Source: Entomohabitans teleogrylli (lineage in GTDB: Bacteria; Pseudomonadota; Gammaproteobacteria; Enterobacterales; Enterobacteriaceae). Taken from it: a stretch of 64,000 nucleotides of DNA. Both the position numbers and the translations under genes were made by a program. Where the stretch lies: assembly GCF_001484765.1 (NCBI RefSeq), contig NZ_LLXO01000012.1:186001-250000 (forward strand). The letters are read 5' to 3'. The first letter of the stretch is position 1. The number at the start of each line of letters is the position of its first letter. The notes beneath the pieces are model-generated. The model ran no database searches. It worked only from the letters and a program-made list of their open reading frames with translations, and was not told where the DNA came from. Below are positions 39,014-48,499 of the stretch, piece after piece.

Positions 39014-40260
39014 TAGGCCAACTCCCGGATAATCACGCTGGCCCCGGCCTGGCCGGTAAAACGGTGGATTACGCCGCGCAGGGTAAACCAGTCGTCGACG
39101 CCGGAGGACAGAACCCGGGTGGCCAGAAATGCCAGCTCAAGAAAAACCAGAATACTGCCAACGCACAGCAGCGAGAGAGCAAACAGGTCCAGCACCATTG
39201 CGGCGGATTTCCAGCTATCCAGGAGCGCCAGCGAACCAGAGGTCAGCGTCTCATACAGCTCCATACCGAGCACGATTAATGGCAGGAAGAGGGAAAAGCC
39301 GTACAGTAATTTATACATCAGCGCCATCTGCCGATCACCGGGATGAAGAACGTGGTTTTTCAGGTACAGGCCGCCATCGCTGGCGTTATACAGGGCCTGA
39401 ACTTCATGGTCGCTACGGCGCCAGACCGCGACGACATGGTCATCGCTGGCGATAAACGGTGGATGGCGGCGGCGGAAAATGGGGTGTAGCTGCTGGACGA
39501 AATCGATAATTTGCCAGTGCAGGGATAAGGGGGTGCCGTCGCACTGGAATGACACACCGTGATAATCGCGCTGAAAACGCCCGCTGCCGCGCGACCAGGC
39601 GCTGAAATGGGGATTTTTGACTTGCCCTTCCACAACGCGATAGCGATCCGGCAAAACGGCATCCCGGAGAAACGGGATCAGGCGCTGCCGGGCGGCGCCC
39701 GGCGCAGTACCCGGCTGCTGGCAGAAAGCGTAATTCCCCTGCCTGGCCAGCTCGAGCTTGTTCAGCAGATCGCGCATCCCCGGGTGTAGCGCCAGGGCGC
39801 CGCGATGCAGCAGCATGGCGAGTCCAATACCCGCCGCCATCAGCCCCGCCAGGGCGATCAGGGTGCAGACGATCGCCAGCCAGACATTCTGGTAGGTAAA
39901 CATCGGCCAGACGGCGGCGGCGCAGACCAGAGAGCCTGCCAGCAGCAGCAGGAACTTATTGGTTAAAGGCTCTCTGGTATGCCCCTGTTCGATCAGGGTA
40001 GCGCCATCGCTGAGCCAGTGGATCCAGTAACTGCCATCCTGCATCCGGTGGGCGCCGATATGCAGCGGTCCGCCAGTTTTCAGGCGCGAGAAGCGTTCGG
40101 GATCGCGAAAGAAACGTTTATCGGTGTAGAAGGCCCGATCGTGGCTCGCCAGGCGCAGCAGGTTCTGTTGCTCAGATGCGCCAACGCTAAATCCGGTAAA
40201 ATGCAGTGTGAAGTAATGAATGTTTTTCACGGGATTCCATTCTCCGTGGGGCAGCGACAT
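39013..40260 (-). CDS. Membrane protein of unknown function (BNR-gene partner)
   Basis: 415 residues from ATG 40260; a GTG at 40230 (MKNIHYFTLHF if used) is an alternative start. Hydrophobic helices at about 102-121, 127-150, near 328-350 and near 370-395; a soluble region of about 170 residues lies between the second and third. I recognise no family. The stop overlaps the BNR gene start by one base (TAATG), so both are made from one message and probably act together at the inner membrane. In E. coli the same locus between ytfP and ppa carries the chpS-chpB toxin-antitoxin pair, so this is a known variable site. Confidence 0.75.
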   Translation of the reverse strand: MSLPHGEWNPVKNIHYFTLHFTGFSVGASEQQNLLRLASHDRAFYTDKRFFRDPERFSRLKTGGPLHIGAHRMQDGSYWIHWLSDGATLIEQGHTREPLTNKFLLLLAGSLVCAAAVWPMFTYQNVWLAIVCTLIALAGLMAAGIGLAMLLHRGALALHPGMRDLLNKLELARQGNYAFCQQPGTAPGAARQRLIPFLRDAVLPDRYRVVEGQVKNPHFSAWSRGSGRFQRDYHGVSFQCDGTPLSLHWQIIDFVQQLHPIFRRRHPPFIASDDHVVAVWRRSDHEVQALYNASDGGLYLKNHVLHPGDRQMALMYKLLYGFSLFLPLIVLGMELYETLTSGSLALLDSWKSAAMVLDLFALSLLCVGSILVFLELAFLATRVLSSGVDDWFTLRGVIHRFTGQAGASVIIRELA

Positions 40261-40310
40261 TCCGTTGTCGCGAACCGGCAGGGCGGAGATAGCCTCCCTG
40301 CCGGAAAGTT

Positions 40311-40841
40311 TTATTTCTTCGCAGCGCGTTCGAAAGAGGAGACGATCTCCGCTTTAGCGGCGTCGGCATTATCCCAGCCGTCAACTTTCACCCACTTACC
40401 TTTTTCCAGATCTTTGTAGTGTTCAAAGAAATGGGTGATTTGGGCGCGCAGCAGCTCCGGCAGGTCGTTCACATCTTTGATGTGATCGTACTCTTTGCTC
40501 AGTTTGGTGTGCGGTACCGCAACCAGCTTGGCGTCTTCGCCGGCTTCGTCGGTCATTTTCAGTACGCCTACCGGGCGGCAGCGCACTACTGAACCCGGCT
40601 GCAGCGGGTATGGGGTCGGCACCAGCACGTCAACCGGGTCGCCGTCCAGAGACAGAGTGTGGTTGATGTAGCCGTAGTTGCACGGGTAGAACATCGCTGT
40701 CGACATGAAGCGGTCAACAAACAGTGCGCCGCTCTCTTTGTCGATTTCGTATTTGATCGGATCCGCGTTAGCCGGGATTTCGATGACAACGTAGATATCT
40801 TCCGGCAGATCTTTGCCTGCGGGAACGTTGAGTAAACTCAT
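40311..40841 (-). CDS. ppa: Inorganic pyrophosphatase
   Basis: 176 residues from ATG 40841 ([20 protein letters not shown]), the E. coli length; an in-frame ATG ten codons upstream lies before the ribosome site and is rejected. The active-site signature DGDPVDVLV (metal-binding aspartates) and FYPCNYGYI are intact. It hydrolyses pyrophosphate in the cytoplasm with magnesium and is normally essential. Confidence 0.97.
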   Translation of the reverse strand: MSLLNVPAGKDLPEDIYVVIEIPANADPIKYEIDKESGALFVDRFMSTAMFYPCNYGYINHTLSLDGDPVDVLVPTPYPLQPGSVVRCRPVGVLKMTDEAGEDAKLVAVPHTKLSKEYDHIKDVNDLPELLRAQITHFFEHYKDLEKGKWVKVDGWDNADAAKAEIVSSFERAAKK

Positions 40842-41231
40842 GTCTGTTTCCTTTACGAGTGTGGCAAACAAGTGCCGGGTATTATAGCCAACTGAAACTG
40901 AATGTCCTGCTCTGTTTTTTGTCGTCTTGTGGTTTGGCGGCGCGTTCAGAGCGCTTTTTGCAGGCTAAAAATCCATAACTCCGACAGGTTTATGAATAAA
41001 AATATGAAAACGTTTTCATTCTGAAAAATCTACTGTTGCGCCATTGAAAAAAAACGCCTTTTACGCCCGACCGCGAGCGCTTCTGGCAGGCTGCTTTGAC
41101 CTCTGCCGTCTCCCTGGGCTTTTTATGACTTTTCTGAAGTGTGATGTAACGCATCCGGTTACATTGCTCATTGTCTATAGTTTTTCCCGATGGTGATTCT
41201 TTGACCAATAATCATCCCGGGAGGATGTCTT
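40842..41231. promoter_or_regulatory. Divergent ppa/ytfQ intergenic region
   Basis: 390 bases holding promoters in both directions. The clearest element is the 16-bp palindrome at 41004-41019 (listed separately). A second symmetric pair, TGTAAC (41145-41150) and GTTACA (41158-41163), lies about 70-90 bases before ytfQ. AT-rich sequence at 40985-41060 is consistent with promoter DNA. Confidence 0.5.
41004..41019. promoter_or_regulatory. GalR/LacI-type palindromic operator upstream of ytfQ
   Basis: ATGAAAACGTTTTCAT is a perfect 16-bp palindrome with the central CG and AA/TT spacing of GalR/GalS-type operators (consensus GTGNAANCGNTTNCAC), differing at the outermost bases. E. coli ytfQ is in the GalR/GalS regulon. 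Confidence 0.6.
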
Positions 41232-42188
41232 ATGTGGAAGCGCTTACTTCTTGTTACCGCCGTTTCGGCAGCCATGTCGTCTATGGTCGCCGCGGCGCCT
41301 CTGACCGTGGGTTTTTCCCAGGTCGGTTCTGAATCCGGCTGGCGGGCGGCGGAAACCAGCGTGGCAAAGCAGGAGGCGGAAAAACGCGGCATTACGCTGA
41401 AAATCGCTGACGGCCAGCAAAAACAGGAAAATCAGATTAAAGCCGTACGCTCATTCATCGCTCAGGGCGTGGACGCTATATTTATTGCGCCGGTGGTGGC
41501 GACCGGTTGGGAGCCGGTGCTGAAAGAGGCCAAAGAGGCGGAGATCCCGGTGTTCTTGCTGGATCGCTCCATTGATGTGAAAGACAAATCGCTGTACATG
41601 ACCACCGTCACCGCCAATAACGTCCTCGAAGGGGAGCTGATCGGCGACTGGCTGGTGAAAACCCTTGATGGCAAGCCGTGTAATGTCGTGGAGCTGCAGG
41701 GAACCGTGGGGGCCAGCGTGGCTATCGACCGGAAGAAAGGCTTTGCCCAGGCCATCAGTAAAGCTTCCAATATCAAAATCATTCGTTCCCAGTCCGGCGA
41801 CTTTACCCGCAGTAAGGGTAAAGAGGTGATGGAAAGCTTTATTAAGGCCGAGAACAACGGCAAAAACATCTGCATGGTTTACGCCCATAACGATGATATG
41901 GTCATCGGCGCCATTCAGGCCATTAAAGAGGCTGGGCTGAAGCCGGGCAAAGATATTCTCACCGGCTCTATCGATGGGGTGCCGGATATTTATAAAGCGA
42001 TGATCGACGGCGAAGCCAACGCCAGTGTTGAGTTGACCCCGAATATGGCCGGCCCGGCCTTCGATGCGCTGGAAAAATACAAGCAGGATGGCACCGAGCC
42101 GCCGAAACTGACTCTGACGAAATCGACCCTGTATCTGCCGGATACCGCTAAAGAAGAACTGGAGAAGAAGAAAAACATGGGCTACTGA
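41232..42188 (+). CDS. ytfQ: Galactofuranose ABC transporter, periplasmic binding protein
   Basis: 318 residues with signal peptide (MWKRLLLVTAVSAAMSSMVAAA), then a two-lobe ribose-type binding protein (LTVGFSQVGSESGWRAAETS at the mature start, VYAHNDDMVIGAIQAIKEAG in the second lobe). E. coli YtfQ binds the furanose forms of galactose, and delivers them to YtfRT-YjfF. It is first in the ytfQRT-yjfF operon; 63 bases separate it from ytfR. Confidence 0.95.
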   Translation: MWKRLLLVTAVSAAMSSMVAAAPLTVGFSQVGSESGWRAAETSVAKQEAEKRGITLKIADGQQKQENQIKAVRSFIAQGVDAIFIAPVVATGWEPVLKEAKEAEIPVFLLDRSIDVKDKSLYMTTVTANNVLEGELIGDWLVKTLDGKPCNVVELQGTVGASVAIDRKKGFAQAISKASNIKIIRSQSGDFTRSKGKEVMESFIKAENNGKNICMVYAHNDDMVIGAIQAIKEAGLKPGKDILTGSIDGVPDIYKAMIDGEANASVELTPNMAGPAFDALEKYKQDGTEPPKLTLTKSTLYLPDTAKEELEKKKNMGY

Positions 42189-42251
42189 GCCTGTTGCGGG
42201 GGCGAGCCAGGCTCGCCCCGGTTCTCTTGCCAGTGAAACAGGAGTCCGGTA

Positions 42252-43754
42252 ATGAATGGGCATAACGGTCAGGAAATTTTGCGCACCGCCGGGTTGTGCA
42301 AATTTTTCCCCGGCGTGAAGGCGCTGAATCAGGTGGATTTTTCCCTTAACCGTGGGGAAATTATGGCATTACTGGGTGAGAACGGCGCCGGCAAGTCCAC
42401 CCTGATCAAAGTACTGACCGGCGTGTATCAGAAAGACAGCGGGGAGATTTTCCTCGAAGGGCAGTCGGTGGCGCCGCGCCACACCGCCCATGCCCAACAG
42501 TTGGGTATCGGTACTGTCTACCAGGAGGTGAATCTGTTGCCGAATATGTCGGTGGCGGATAACTTATTTATTGGCCGCGAGCCGCGACGCTTTGGTTTTA
42601 TTTGTCGCAAAACGATGGAGCGCAGAGCGCAAGCGTTGATGGCGTCTTACGGCTTTCAACTGGATGTGCGCGAGCCGTTGAATCGCTTTTCGGTAGCGAT
42701 GCAGCAAATTGTCGCCATCTGCCGGGCTGTCGATCTTTCGGCAAAAGTCCTGATCCTCGACGAACCGACCGCCAGCCTGGACGCCAAAGAGGTGGAGATG
42801 CTGTTTACCCTGATGCGCCAGCTGCGCGATCGGGGTGTCAGTCTGATCTTCGTCACCCATTTTCTCGATCAGGTTTACCAGGTCTGCGATCGGATCACCG
42901 TATTGCGCAACGGCGGCTTTGTCGGTACCCGTAATACCCGGGATCTGCCGCAGATCGAACTGGTGAAGATGATGCTCGGGCGCGAACTGGAGGCCCATGC
43001 CCTGCAGCGGGCCGGGCGCACGCTGCTGAGCGACAAACCGGTGGCGGCGTTTCACAACTATGGCCGCAAAGGGACGATTCAACCGTTCGATTTGCAGGTC
43101 CGCCCCGGCGAAATTGTCGGGCTGGCGGGGTTGCTGGGTTCCGGCCGTACCGAGACGGCAGAGGTGATTTTTGGCATCCACCCTGCCGACAGCGGCACGG
43201 CGTGGATTAAAGGCAAGCAGCGTAAACTGCGCTCACCGCATCAGGCGTCATGTCTGGGGATTGGTTTCTGCCCCGAAGATCGAAAAACAGACGGTATCAT
43301 CGCCGCCGCCTCGGTGCGGGAAAATATCATTCTGGCGCTGCAGGCTCAGCGCGGCTGGCTGCGCCCTATTCCGCGTAAAGAGCAGGATCAGATAGCCGGG
43401 CGCTTTATCCGTCAGTTGGGGATCCGCACGCCGGGGCCGGAGCAACCGGTGGAGTTTCTCTCCGGCGGCAATCAGCAAAAAGTACTGCTGTCGCGCTGGC
43501 TGCTGACGCGTCCGCAGTTTTTGATCCTTGATGAACCGACGCGCGGGATCGACGTTGGCGCCCATGCGGAAATCGTGCGTCTGATCGAAACGCTGTGCGC
43601 TGACGGGTTGGCGCTGCTGGTGATCTCCTCCGAACTTGAAGAGCTGGTGGGTTACGCCGATCGGATAGTGATCATGCGCGATCTGCAACAGGTGGCGGAG
43701 CTCCCGCTGGAGCGGCTGTCGGTGTCGGCTGTCATGAATGCTATCGCGGCCTAA
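42252..43754 (+). CDS. ytfR: Galactofuranose ABC transporter, ATPase subunit
   Basis: 500 residues with two ABC cassettes fused, as in RbsA. The first has Walker A GENGAGKST (about 39-47) and Walker B LILDEPTASLD, with a degenerate signature FSVAMQQ; the second has a degenerate Walker A (GLLGSGRTE), signature LSGGNQQKV and Walker B FLILDEPTRGID. This asymmetry is usual in the sugar importer family. It powers uptake through YtfT and YjfF. AGGAG lies eight bases before the start. Confidence 0.95.
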   Translation: MNGHNGQEILRTAGLCKFFPGVKALNQVDFSLNRGEIMALLGENGAGKSTLIKVLTGVYQKDSGEIFLEGQSVAPRHTAHAQQLGIGTVYQEVNLLPNMSVADNLFIGREPRRFGFICRKTMERRAQALMASYGFQLDVREPLNRFSVAMQQIVAICRAVDLSAKVLILDEPTASLDAKEVEMLFTLMRQLRDRGVSLIFVTHFLDQVYQVCDRITVLRNGGFVGTRNTRDLPQIELVKMMLGRELEAHALQRAGRTLLSDKPVAAFHNYGRKGTIQPFDLQVRPGEIVGLAGLLGSGRTETAEVIFGIHPADSGTAWIKGKQRKLRSPHQASCLGIGFCPEDRKTDGIIAAASVRENIILALQAQRGWLRPIPRKEQDQIAGRFIRQLGIRTPGPEQPVEFLSGGNQQKVLLSRWLLTRPQFLILDEPTRGIDVGAHAEIVRLIETLCADGLALLVISSELEELVGYADRIVIMRDLQQVAELPLERLSVSAVMNAIAA

Positions 43755-43767
43755 GGAGTCACAGGTG

Positions 43768-44790
43768 ATGCCCCGATCGTTAACAAACAGCGGCGCCTCT
43801 GGCCGCAAATTTCGCTGGCCTCCCGGCGTGCCGCAACTGACGGCGCTGTTGCTGGTGCTGCTGGTGGATGGCATGGTCGCCAGCCATTTCTTCCAGATTG
43901 TGTTACAGGACGGGCGGCTGTTCGGCAGCCCGATCGATATCCTTAACCGGGCGGCGCCGGTGGCGCTGCTGGCATTGGGGATGACGCTGGTGATCGCCAC
44001 TGGCGGTATTGATCTGTCGGTCGGCGCGGTGATGGCGATTGCCGGCGCTACGGCGGCCTCCCTGACGGTACAGGGTTACAGCCTGACGGTGGTGCTGCTG
44101 GGGGCCCTCGCCAGCGGTGTGTTGTGCGGGCTGTGGAACGGTATCCTGGTGGCGGTCCTGAAGATTCAGCCGTTTGTCGCCACGCTGATTCTGATGGTGG
44201 CCGGGCGCGGCGTGGCCCAGTTGATTACCTCCGGCCAGATAGTCACCTTCAACTCGCCGTCGCTGGCATGGCTGGGCAGCGGTTCGCTGTTGCTGTTTCC
44301 GACGCCGGTGATCATTGCGCTGGTGACGCTGATTCTGTTCTGGCTGTTGACCCGCAAAACCGCCCTCGGGCTGTTTATTGAGGCGGTGGGGATCAATATC
44401 CGCGCGGCGAAAAACGCCGGTGTGAAAACCCGCCTTGTGGTGATGCTGACCTATCTGCTCAGCGGCCTGTGCGCCGCTATCGCCGGCATTATCGTTACCG
44501 CGGATATTCGCGGCGCCGATGCCAACAACGCCGGACTGTGGCTGGAGCTGGACGCTATTCTGGCGGTAGTGATCGGTGGCGGCTCTCTGATGGGCGGGCG
44601 CTTCAACCTTGCGCTGTCAGTGGTGGGGGCGCTGATTATCCAGGGCATGAATACCGGTATCCTGCTTTCCGGTTTTCCGCCGGAGCTCAATCAGGTGGTC
44701 AAAGCGCTGGTGGTGTTGTGCGTGCTGATTGTGCAATCGCCGCGGTTTATCAGTCTGTTAAAAGGAATGCGCCGTCATGATCAAACGTAA
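43768..44790 (+). CDS. ytfT: Galactofuranose ABC transporter, permease YtfT
   Basis: 340 residues from ATG 43768; a GTG immediately before (43765) is an equally likely start, both served by AAGGAG at 43753-43758. About ten transmembrane helices of the RbsC family with the conserved cytoplasmic loop around LWLELDAILAVVIGGGSLMG. It forms the membrane channel with YjfF. Its end overlaps yjfF by 14 bases. Confidence 0.94.
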   Translation: MPRSLTNSGASGRKFRWPPGVPQLTALLLVLLVDGMVASHFFQIVLQDGRLFGSPIDILNRAAPVALLALGMTLVIATGGIDLSVGAVMAIAGATAASLTVQGYSLTVVLLGALASGVLCGLWNGILVAVLKIQPFVATLILMVAGRGVAQLITSGQIVTFNSPSLAWLGSGSLLLFPTPVIIALVTLILFWLLTRKTALGLFIEAVGINIRAAKNAGVKTRLVVMLTYLLSGLCAAIAGIIVTADIRGADANNAGLWLELDAILAVVIGGGSLMGGRFNLALSVVGALIIQGMNTGILLSGFPPELNQVVKALVVLCVLIVQSPRFISLLKGMRRHDQT

Positions 44791-45787
44791 CCTGCCGCTG
44801 ATGATTACGCTGGCGGTGTTTGTGCTGGGGTATCTGTATTGCCTGACACAGTTTCCCGGTTTCGCGTCCACCCGGGTGATTTGCAACATTCTTACCGACA
44901 ACGCTTTTCTCGGCATTATCGCGGTCGGCATGACATTTGTGATCCTCTCCGGTGGGATCGATCTTTCTGTGGGGTCGGTCATCGCCTTTACCGGCGTGTT
45001 TCTCGCCAAAGCGATCGGCGTGTGGGGAATTTCGCCGCTGCTGGCATTTCCGCTGATCCTTGTGATGGGCTGCGCCTTCGGGGCGTTGATGGGGCTGTTG
45101 ATCGACGGTCTGAAGATCCCGGCGTTTATCATTACCCTGGCCGGGATGTTTTTTCTGCGCGGCGTCAGTTATCTGGTCTCCGAAGAGTCGATCCCGATTA
45201 ACCATCCGATTTATGACACCCTCTCCGGGCTGGCGTGGCGTATTCCCGGCGGCGGACGCCTGAGCTTTCTCGGCCTGCTGATGCTGCTGGTGGTGGTTCT
45301 GGGGATTTTCCTCGCTCACCGCACCCGCTTCGGCAACCAGGTATATGCCATTGGCGGTAGCGCCACCTCCGCCAGCCTGATGGGGATCTCCACCCGCAGT
45401 ACCACTATCCGGATTTATATGCTGTCGACCGGGCTGGCGACGCTGGCGGGGATTGTGTTTTCCATTTACACCCAGGCTGGATATGCGCTGGCGGGGGTCG
45501 GCGTGGAGCTGGACGCCATTGCGTCGGTGGTGATTGGCGGTACGCTGCTCAGCGGCGGAGTCGGCACTGTGCTGGGTACCCTGTTCGGGGTGGCGATTCA
45601 GGGATTGATTCAGACGTATATCAATTTTGACGGCACGCTCAGCTCGTGGTGGACCAAAATAGCCATCGGTATTCTGCTGTTTATCTTTATCGCCCTGCAG
45701 CGTGGGCTAACGGTGCTGTGGGAAAACCGCCAGCATGCGTCGGTCACTCGGGTGGCGACAGCGGGGCAGGAAAAACAGGGCGCCTGA
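44777..45787 (+). CDS. yjfF: Galactofuranose ABC transporter, permease YjfF
   Basis: 336 residues, about nine or ten transmembrane helices, RbsC family (GGIDLSVGSVIAFTGVF near 60-76 and GVELDAIASVVIGGTLLSGG near 240-260). It is the second permease of the heterodimeric channel. The gene overlaps ytfT by 14 bases and ends 16 bases from the convergent fbp stop. The C-terminal tail is a few residues longer than in E. coli. Confidence 0.94.
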   Translation: MIKRNLPLMITLAVFVLGYLYCLTQFPGFASTRVICNILTDNAFLGIIAVGMTFVILSGGIDLSVGSVIAFTGVFLAKAIGVWGISPLLAFPLILVMGCAFGALMGLLIDGLKIPAFIITLAGMFFLRGVSYLVSEESIPINHPIYDTLSGLAWRIPGGGRLSFLGLLMLLVVVLGIFLAHRTRFGNQVYAIGGSATSASLMGISTRSTTIRIYMLSTGLATLAGIVFSIYTQAGYALAGVGVELDAIASVVIGGTLLSGGVGTVLGTLFGVAIQGLIQTYINFDGTLSSWWTKIAIGILLFIFIALQRGLTVLWENRQHASVTRVATAGQEKQGA

Positions 45788-45803
45788 GCGCCCTGATAAG
45801 AGG

Positions 45804-46802
45804 TTAATCGTCCGGGAATTCGCGGATAAAGCGTTCCACGTCGTCGACCATATGCTGGTTGCCGACAAAGAACGGGCGGCGCTGGTGCAGGCTTTGCGGG
45901 ATAATATCCAGAATACGCTGCTTGCCGTCGCTGGCCTTACCACCGGCCTGTTCGGCGAGGAATGCCATCGGGTTACCTTCGTACAGCAGACGCAGCTTGC
46001 CTTCGGGATGGCTGGCGGTGCTGGGGTAGAGATAGATACCGCCCTTCAGCAGGTTACGGTGGAAGTCCGCCACCAGCGAGCCGATGTAGCGTGAGGTATA
46101 GGGGCGCTGAGTGGCGTGATCCTCTTCCTGGCAGAATTTGATGTACTTTTTCACGCCCATCGGGAATTTGATGTAATTCCCTTCGTTAATGGAGTACATA
46201 TTGCCGCGCGCCGGGAAACGCATACGCTCCTGACTCAGGCAGAACACCCCGAGTGATGGATCATAGGTAAAAGCATGGACACCGCAGCCGGTGGTGTAAA
46301 CCAGCATGGTGGAGGAGCCGTAAACCACATAACCGGCGGCGACCTGTTTGTTGCCGGGCTGCAGGAAATCTTCGATGGTGACCGGGGTGCCGGGCGGCGT
46401 AATGCGGCGGTAGATAGAGAAAATCGTGCCGACAGAGACGTTAACGTCAATATTGGAGGAACCGTCCAGCGGGTCCATCAGAATCACATACTTGGCGTGC
46501 TCGCAGCCGTCAAAAACGACAATTTCATCTTCTTCTTCAGAAGCGATCCCCGCCACAATGCCACGGGCTTTCAGCGCTGCTTTGAGTTTTTCGTTAGCGA
46601 ACAGGTCGAGCTTCTGTTGCACTTCGCCCTGCACGTTTTCAGCACCGCTGGCACCCAGGATATCGACCAGACCGGCCTTGTTGATATCGCGGTGGATGAT
46701 CTTGGCGCCGAGCTTTATTGCCGACAGCAGTGAGGTCAATTCACCGGTGGCGTGGGAGAACTCATGCTGCTTCTCGACAATAAATTCACCTAGCGTTTTC
46801 AT
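45804..46802 (-). CDS. fbp: Fructose-1,6-bisphosphatase class 1
   Basis: 332 residues, the E. coli length, starting [20 protein letters not shown]. Metal and substrate sites are seen in [13 protein letters not shown] and [20 protein letters not shown], and the C-terminal [20 protein letters not shown] is characteristic. It removes the 1-phosphate of fructose-1,6-bisphosphate in gluconeogenesis; the E. coli enzyme is inhibited by AMP and glucose-6-phosphate. Monocistronic, divergent from mpl. Confidence 0.97.
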   Translation of the reverse strand: MKTLGEFIVEKQHEFSHATGELTSLLSAIKLGAKIIHRDINKAGLVDILGASGAENVQGEVQQKLDLFANEKLKAALKARGIVAGIASEEEDEIVVFDGCEHAKYVILMDPLDGSSNIDVNVSVGTIFSIYRRITPPGTPVTIEDFLQPGNKQVAAGYVVYGSSTMLVYTTGCGVHAFTYDPSLGVFCLSQERMRFPARGNMYSINEGNYIKFPMGVKKYIKFCQEEDHATQRPYTSRYIGSLVADFHRNLLKGGIYLYPSTASHPEGKLRLLYEGNPMAFLAEQAGGKASDGKQRILDIIPQSLHQRRPFFVGNQHMVDDVERFIREFPDD

Positions 46803-46934
46803 AACACTCTGTTCCCTGCTTTAGTAGGTTGCGTTTATAGGTTGGGTAAAACGAGCACAACAATCTTAACAAACTTTCAAAACCGCGTGCGTGGGTGAAT
46901 CGCTACAGCTATAGGTATAAATTCCCAAAAGACG

Positions 46935-46964
46935 TTTATTAGCGGATATATGAACGGGTAGAAT
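46935..46964 (+). promoter_or_regulatory. Predicted promoter of mpl
   Basis: TTTATT (46935-46940) and TAGAAT (46959-46964) with 18 bases between; transcription would start about 24 bases before the mpl ATG. Confidence 0.5.
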
Positions 46965-46994
46965 GTGCGGCGAACGATAAAAAGGATAGTGATT

Positions 46995-48374
46995 ATGCGC
47001 ATTCATATTCTGGGGATTTGTGGCACGTTTATGGGCGGACTGGCGCTGCTGGCTCGCACTCTGGGCCATGAGGTTACTGGCTCCGATGATAACGTTTATC
47101 CGCCGATGAGCACCCTACTTGAAAAGCAAGGTATTGAGTTAATTGAAGGTTATGATCCTGCGCAGCTTGAGCCGCGTCCGGACCTGGTGATCATCGGCAA
47201 TGCGATGAAGCGCGGGAATCCGTGCGTCGAAGCGGTGCTGGAAGACAATATTCCCTATATGTCCGGCCCCCAGTGGCTGCATGACTTTGTGCTGCGCGAA
47301 CGCTGGGTGATCGCCATCGCCGGTACTCACGGCAAGACAACCACGGCGGGTATGGCGACGTGGATTCTGGAAGTGTGCGGCTATCAGCCGGGCTTTGTTA
47401 TCGGCGGGGTGCCGGGCAATTTCGACGTGTCTGCCCGCCTTGGCGACAGTCCGTTTTTCGTGATCGAAGCGGATGAATATGACTGTGCGTTTTTCGACAA
47501 ACGCTCTAAGTTCGTCCATTACTGCCCGCGCACCCTGGTACTGAATAATCTGGAATTCGATCACGCCGATATCTTTGACGATCTGAAGGCGATTCAGAAA
47601 CAGTTCCATCATCTGGTGCGCATTGTGCCAGGGAAAGGCAAGATTATCTGGCCGGAAGGCGATGCCAATCTTAAGCAGACGATGGCGATGGGCTGCTGGA
47701 GCGAGCAGGAACTGGTCGGCGAACAGGGACACTGGCAGGCGAAGAAGGTAAACACCGATGCCTCTCACTGGGAAGTGTTCCTGGACGGCGAGCGGGTCGG
47801 GGAAGTGAACTGGTCGCTGGTGGGCGAACACAATATGTTCAACGGCCTGATGGCGATCGCCGCCGCGCGTCATGTGGGAGTCTCCCCGGCTGAAGCAGCC
47901 CGGGCGCTCGACAGCTTTGTTAACGCCCGCCGCCGCCTGGAGTTGCGCGGTGAAGCCAATGGCGTCACGGTGTATGACGATTTCGCCCATCACCCGACGG
48001 CGATTCTGGCTACCCTGGCGGCGCTGCGTGGCAAAGTCGGCGGCACGGCGCGGATTATCGCGGTGCTGGAACCACGCTCCAACACCATGAAAATGGGCAT
48101 CAGTAAAGACGATCTGGCGCCGTCCCTGGGACGCGCGGACGAAGTGTTTCTCTACCAGCCGCCGCATATTCCGTGGCAGGTGGCCGAAGTGGCTGATGCC
48201 TGTGTGCAGCCCGCGCACTGGAGCGCCGATATTGATACCCTGGCTGAGATGATCGTGAAAACCGCTCAGCCCGGCGATCATATCCTGGTGATGAGCAACG
48301 GGGGTTTCGGTGGCATTCATCAGAAGCTGCTGGAGGGTCTGGCGAAGAAACAACAGTCAGAGCCGCAGGGGTAA
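46995..48374 (+). CDS. mpl: UDP-N-acetylmuramate:L-alanyl-gamma-D-glutamyl-meso-diaminopimelate ligase
   Basis: 459 residues from ATG 46995 (MRIHILGICGTFMGGLALLA) with AAAGGA upstream. Mur-ligase architecture: N-terminal UDP-binding Rossmann domain, ATP-binding GTHGKTTT at 110-117, central domain with EADEYDCAFFDKRSK, and C-terminal domain with VYDDFAHHPTAI. It reattaches the tripeptide recycled from peptidoglycan turnover to UDP-MurNAc. Length and location match E. coli. Confidence 0.97.
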   Translation: MRIHILGICGTFMGGLALLARTLGHEVTGSDDNVYPPMSTLLEKQGIELIEGYDPAQLEPRPDLVIIGNAMKRGNPCVEAVLEDNIPYMSGPQWLHDFVLRERWVIAIAGTHGKTTTAGMATWILEVCGYQPGFVIGGVPGNFDVSARLGDSPFFVIEADEYDCAFFDKRSKFVHYCPRTLVLNNLEFDHADIFDDLKAIQKQFHHLVRIVPGKGKIIWPEGDANLKQTMAMGCWSEQELVGEQGHWQAKKVNTDASHWEVFLDGERVGEVNWSLVGEHNMFNGLMAIAAARHVGVSPAEAARALDSFVNARRRLELRGEANGVTVYDDFAHHPTAILATLAALRGKVGGTARIIAVLEPRSNTMKMGISKDDLAPSLGRADEVFLYQPPHIPWQVAEVADACVQPAHWSADIDTLAEMIVKTAQPGDHILVMSNGGFGGIHQKLLEGLAKKQQSEPQG

Positions 48375-48410
48375 GGTAAGCGGCGATTGCGCCAGCCCAT
48401 AAAACGAAAA

Positions 48411-48434
48411 GCCGCATTCTGATGCGGCTTTTTT
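48411..48434 (+). terminator. Terminator between mpl and darP
   Basis: GCCGCAT (48411-48417), loop TCTG, ATGCGGC (48422-48428), then TTTTTT. The preceding AAAA suggests activity for the convergent darP as well. Confidence 0.85.
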
Positions 48435-48499
48435 CTGCCATTTTGCCTGGCGGCTCTGCGGGATGGCTTATCAAACGCCGCCGGTTACTCCCGGGGCCG

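Noticed and set aside
47139-48353. 404-codon open frame antisense to mpl
   Set aside because: It is a shadow of the mpl gene caused by codon bias in GC-rich DNA. The product has no family resemblance and mpl is certain.
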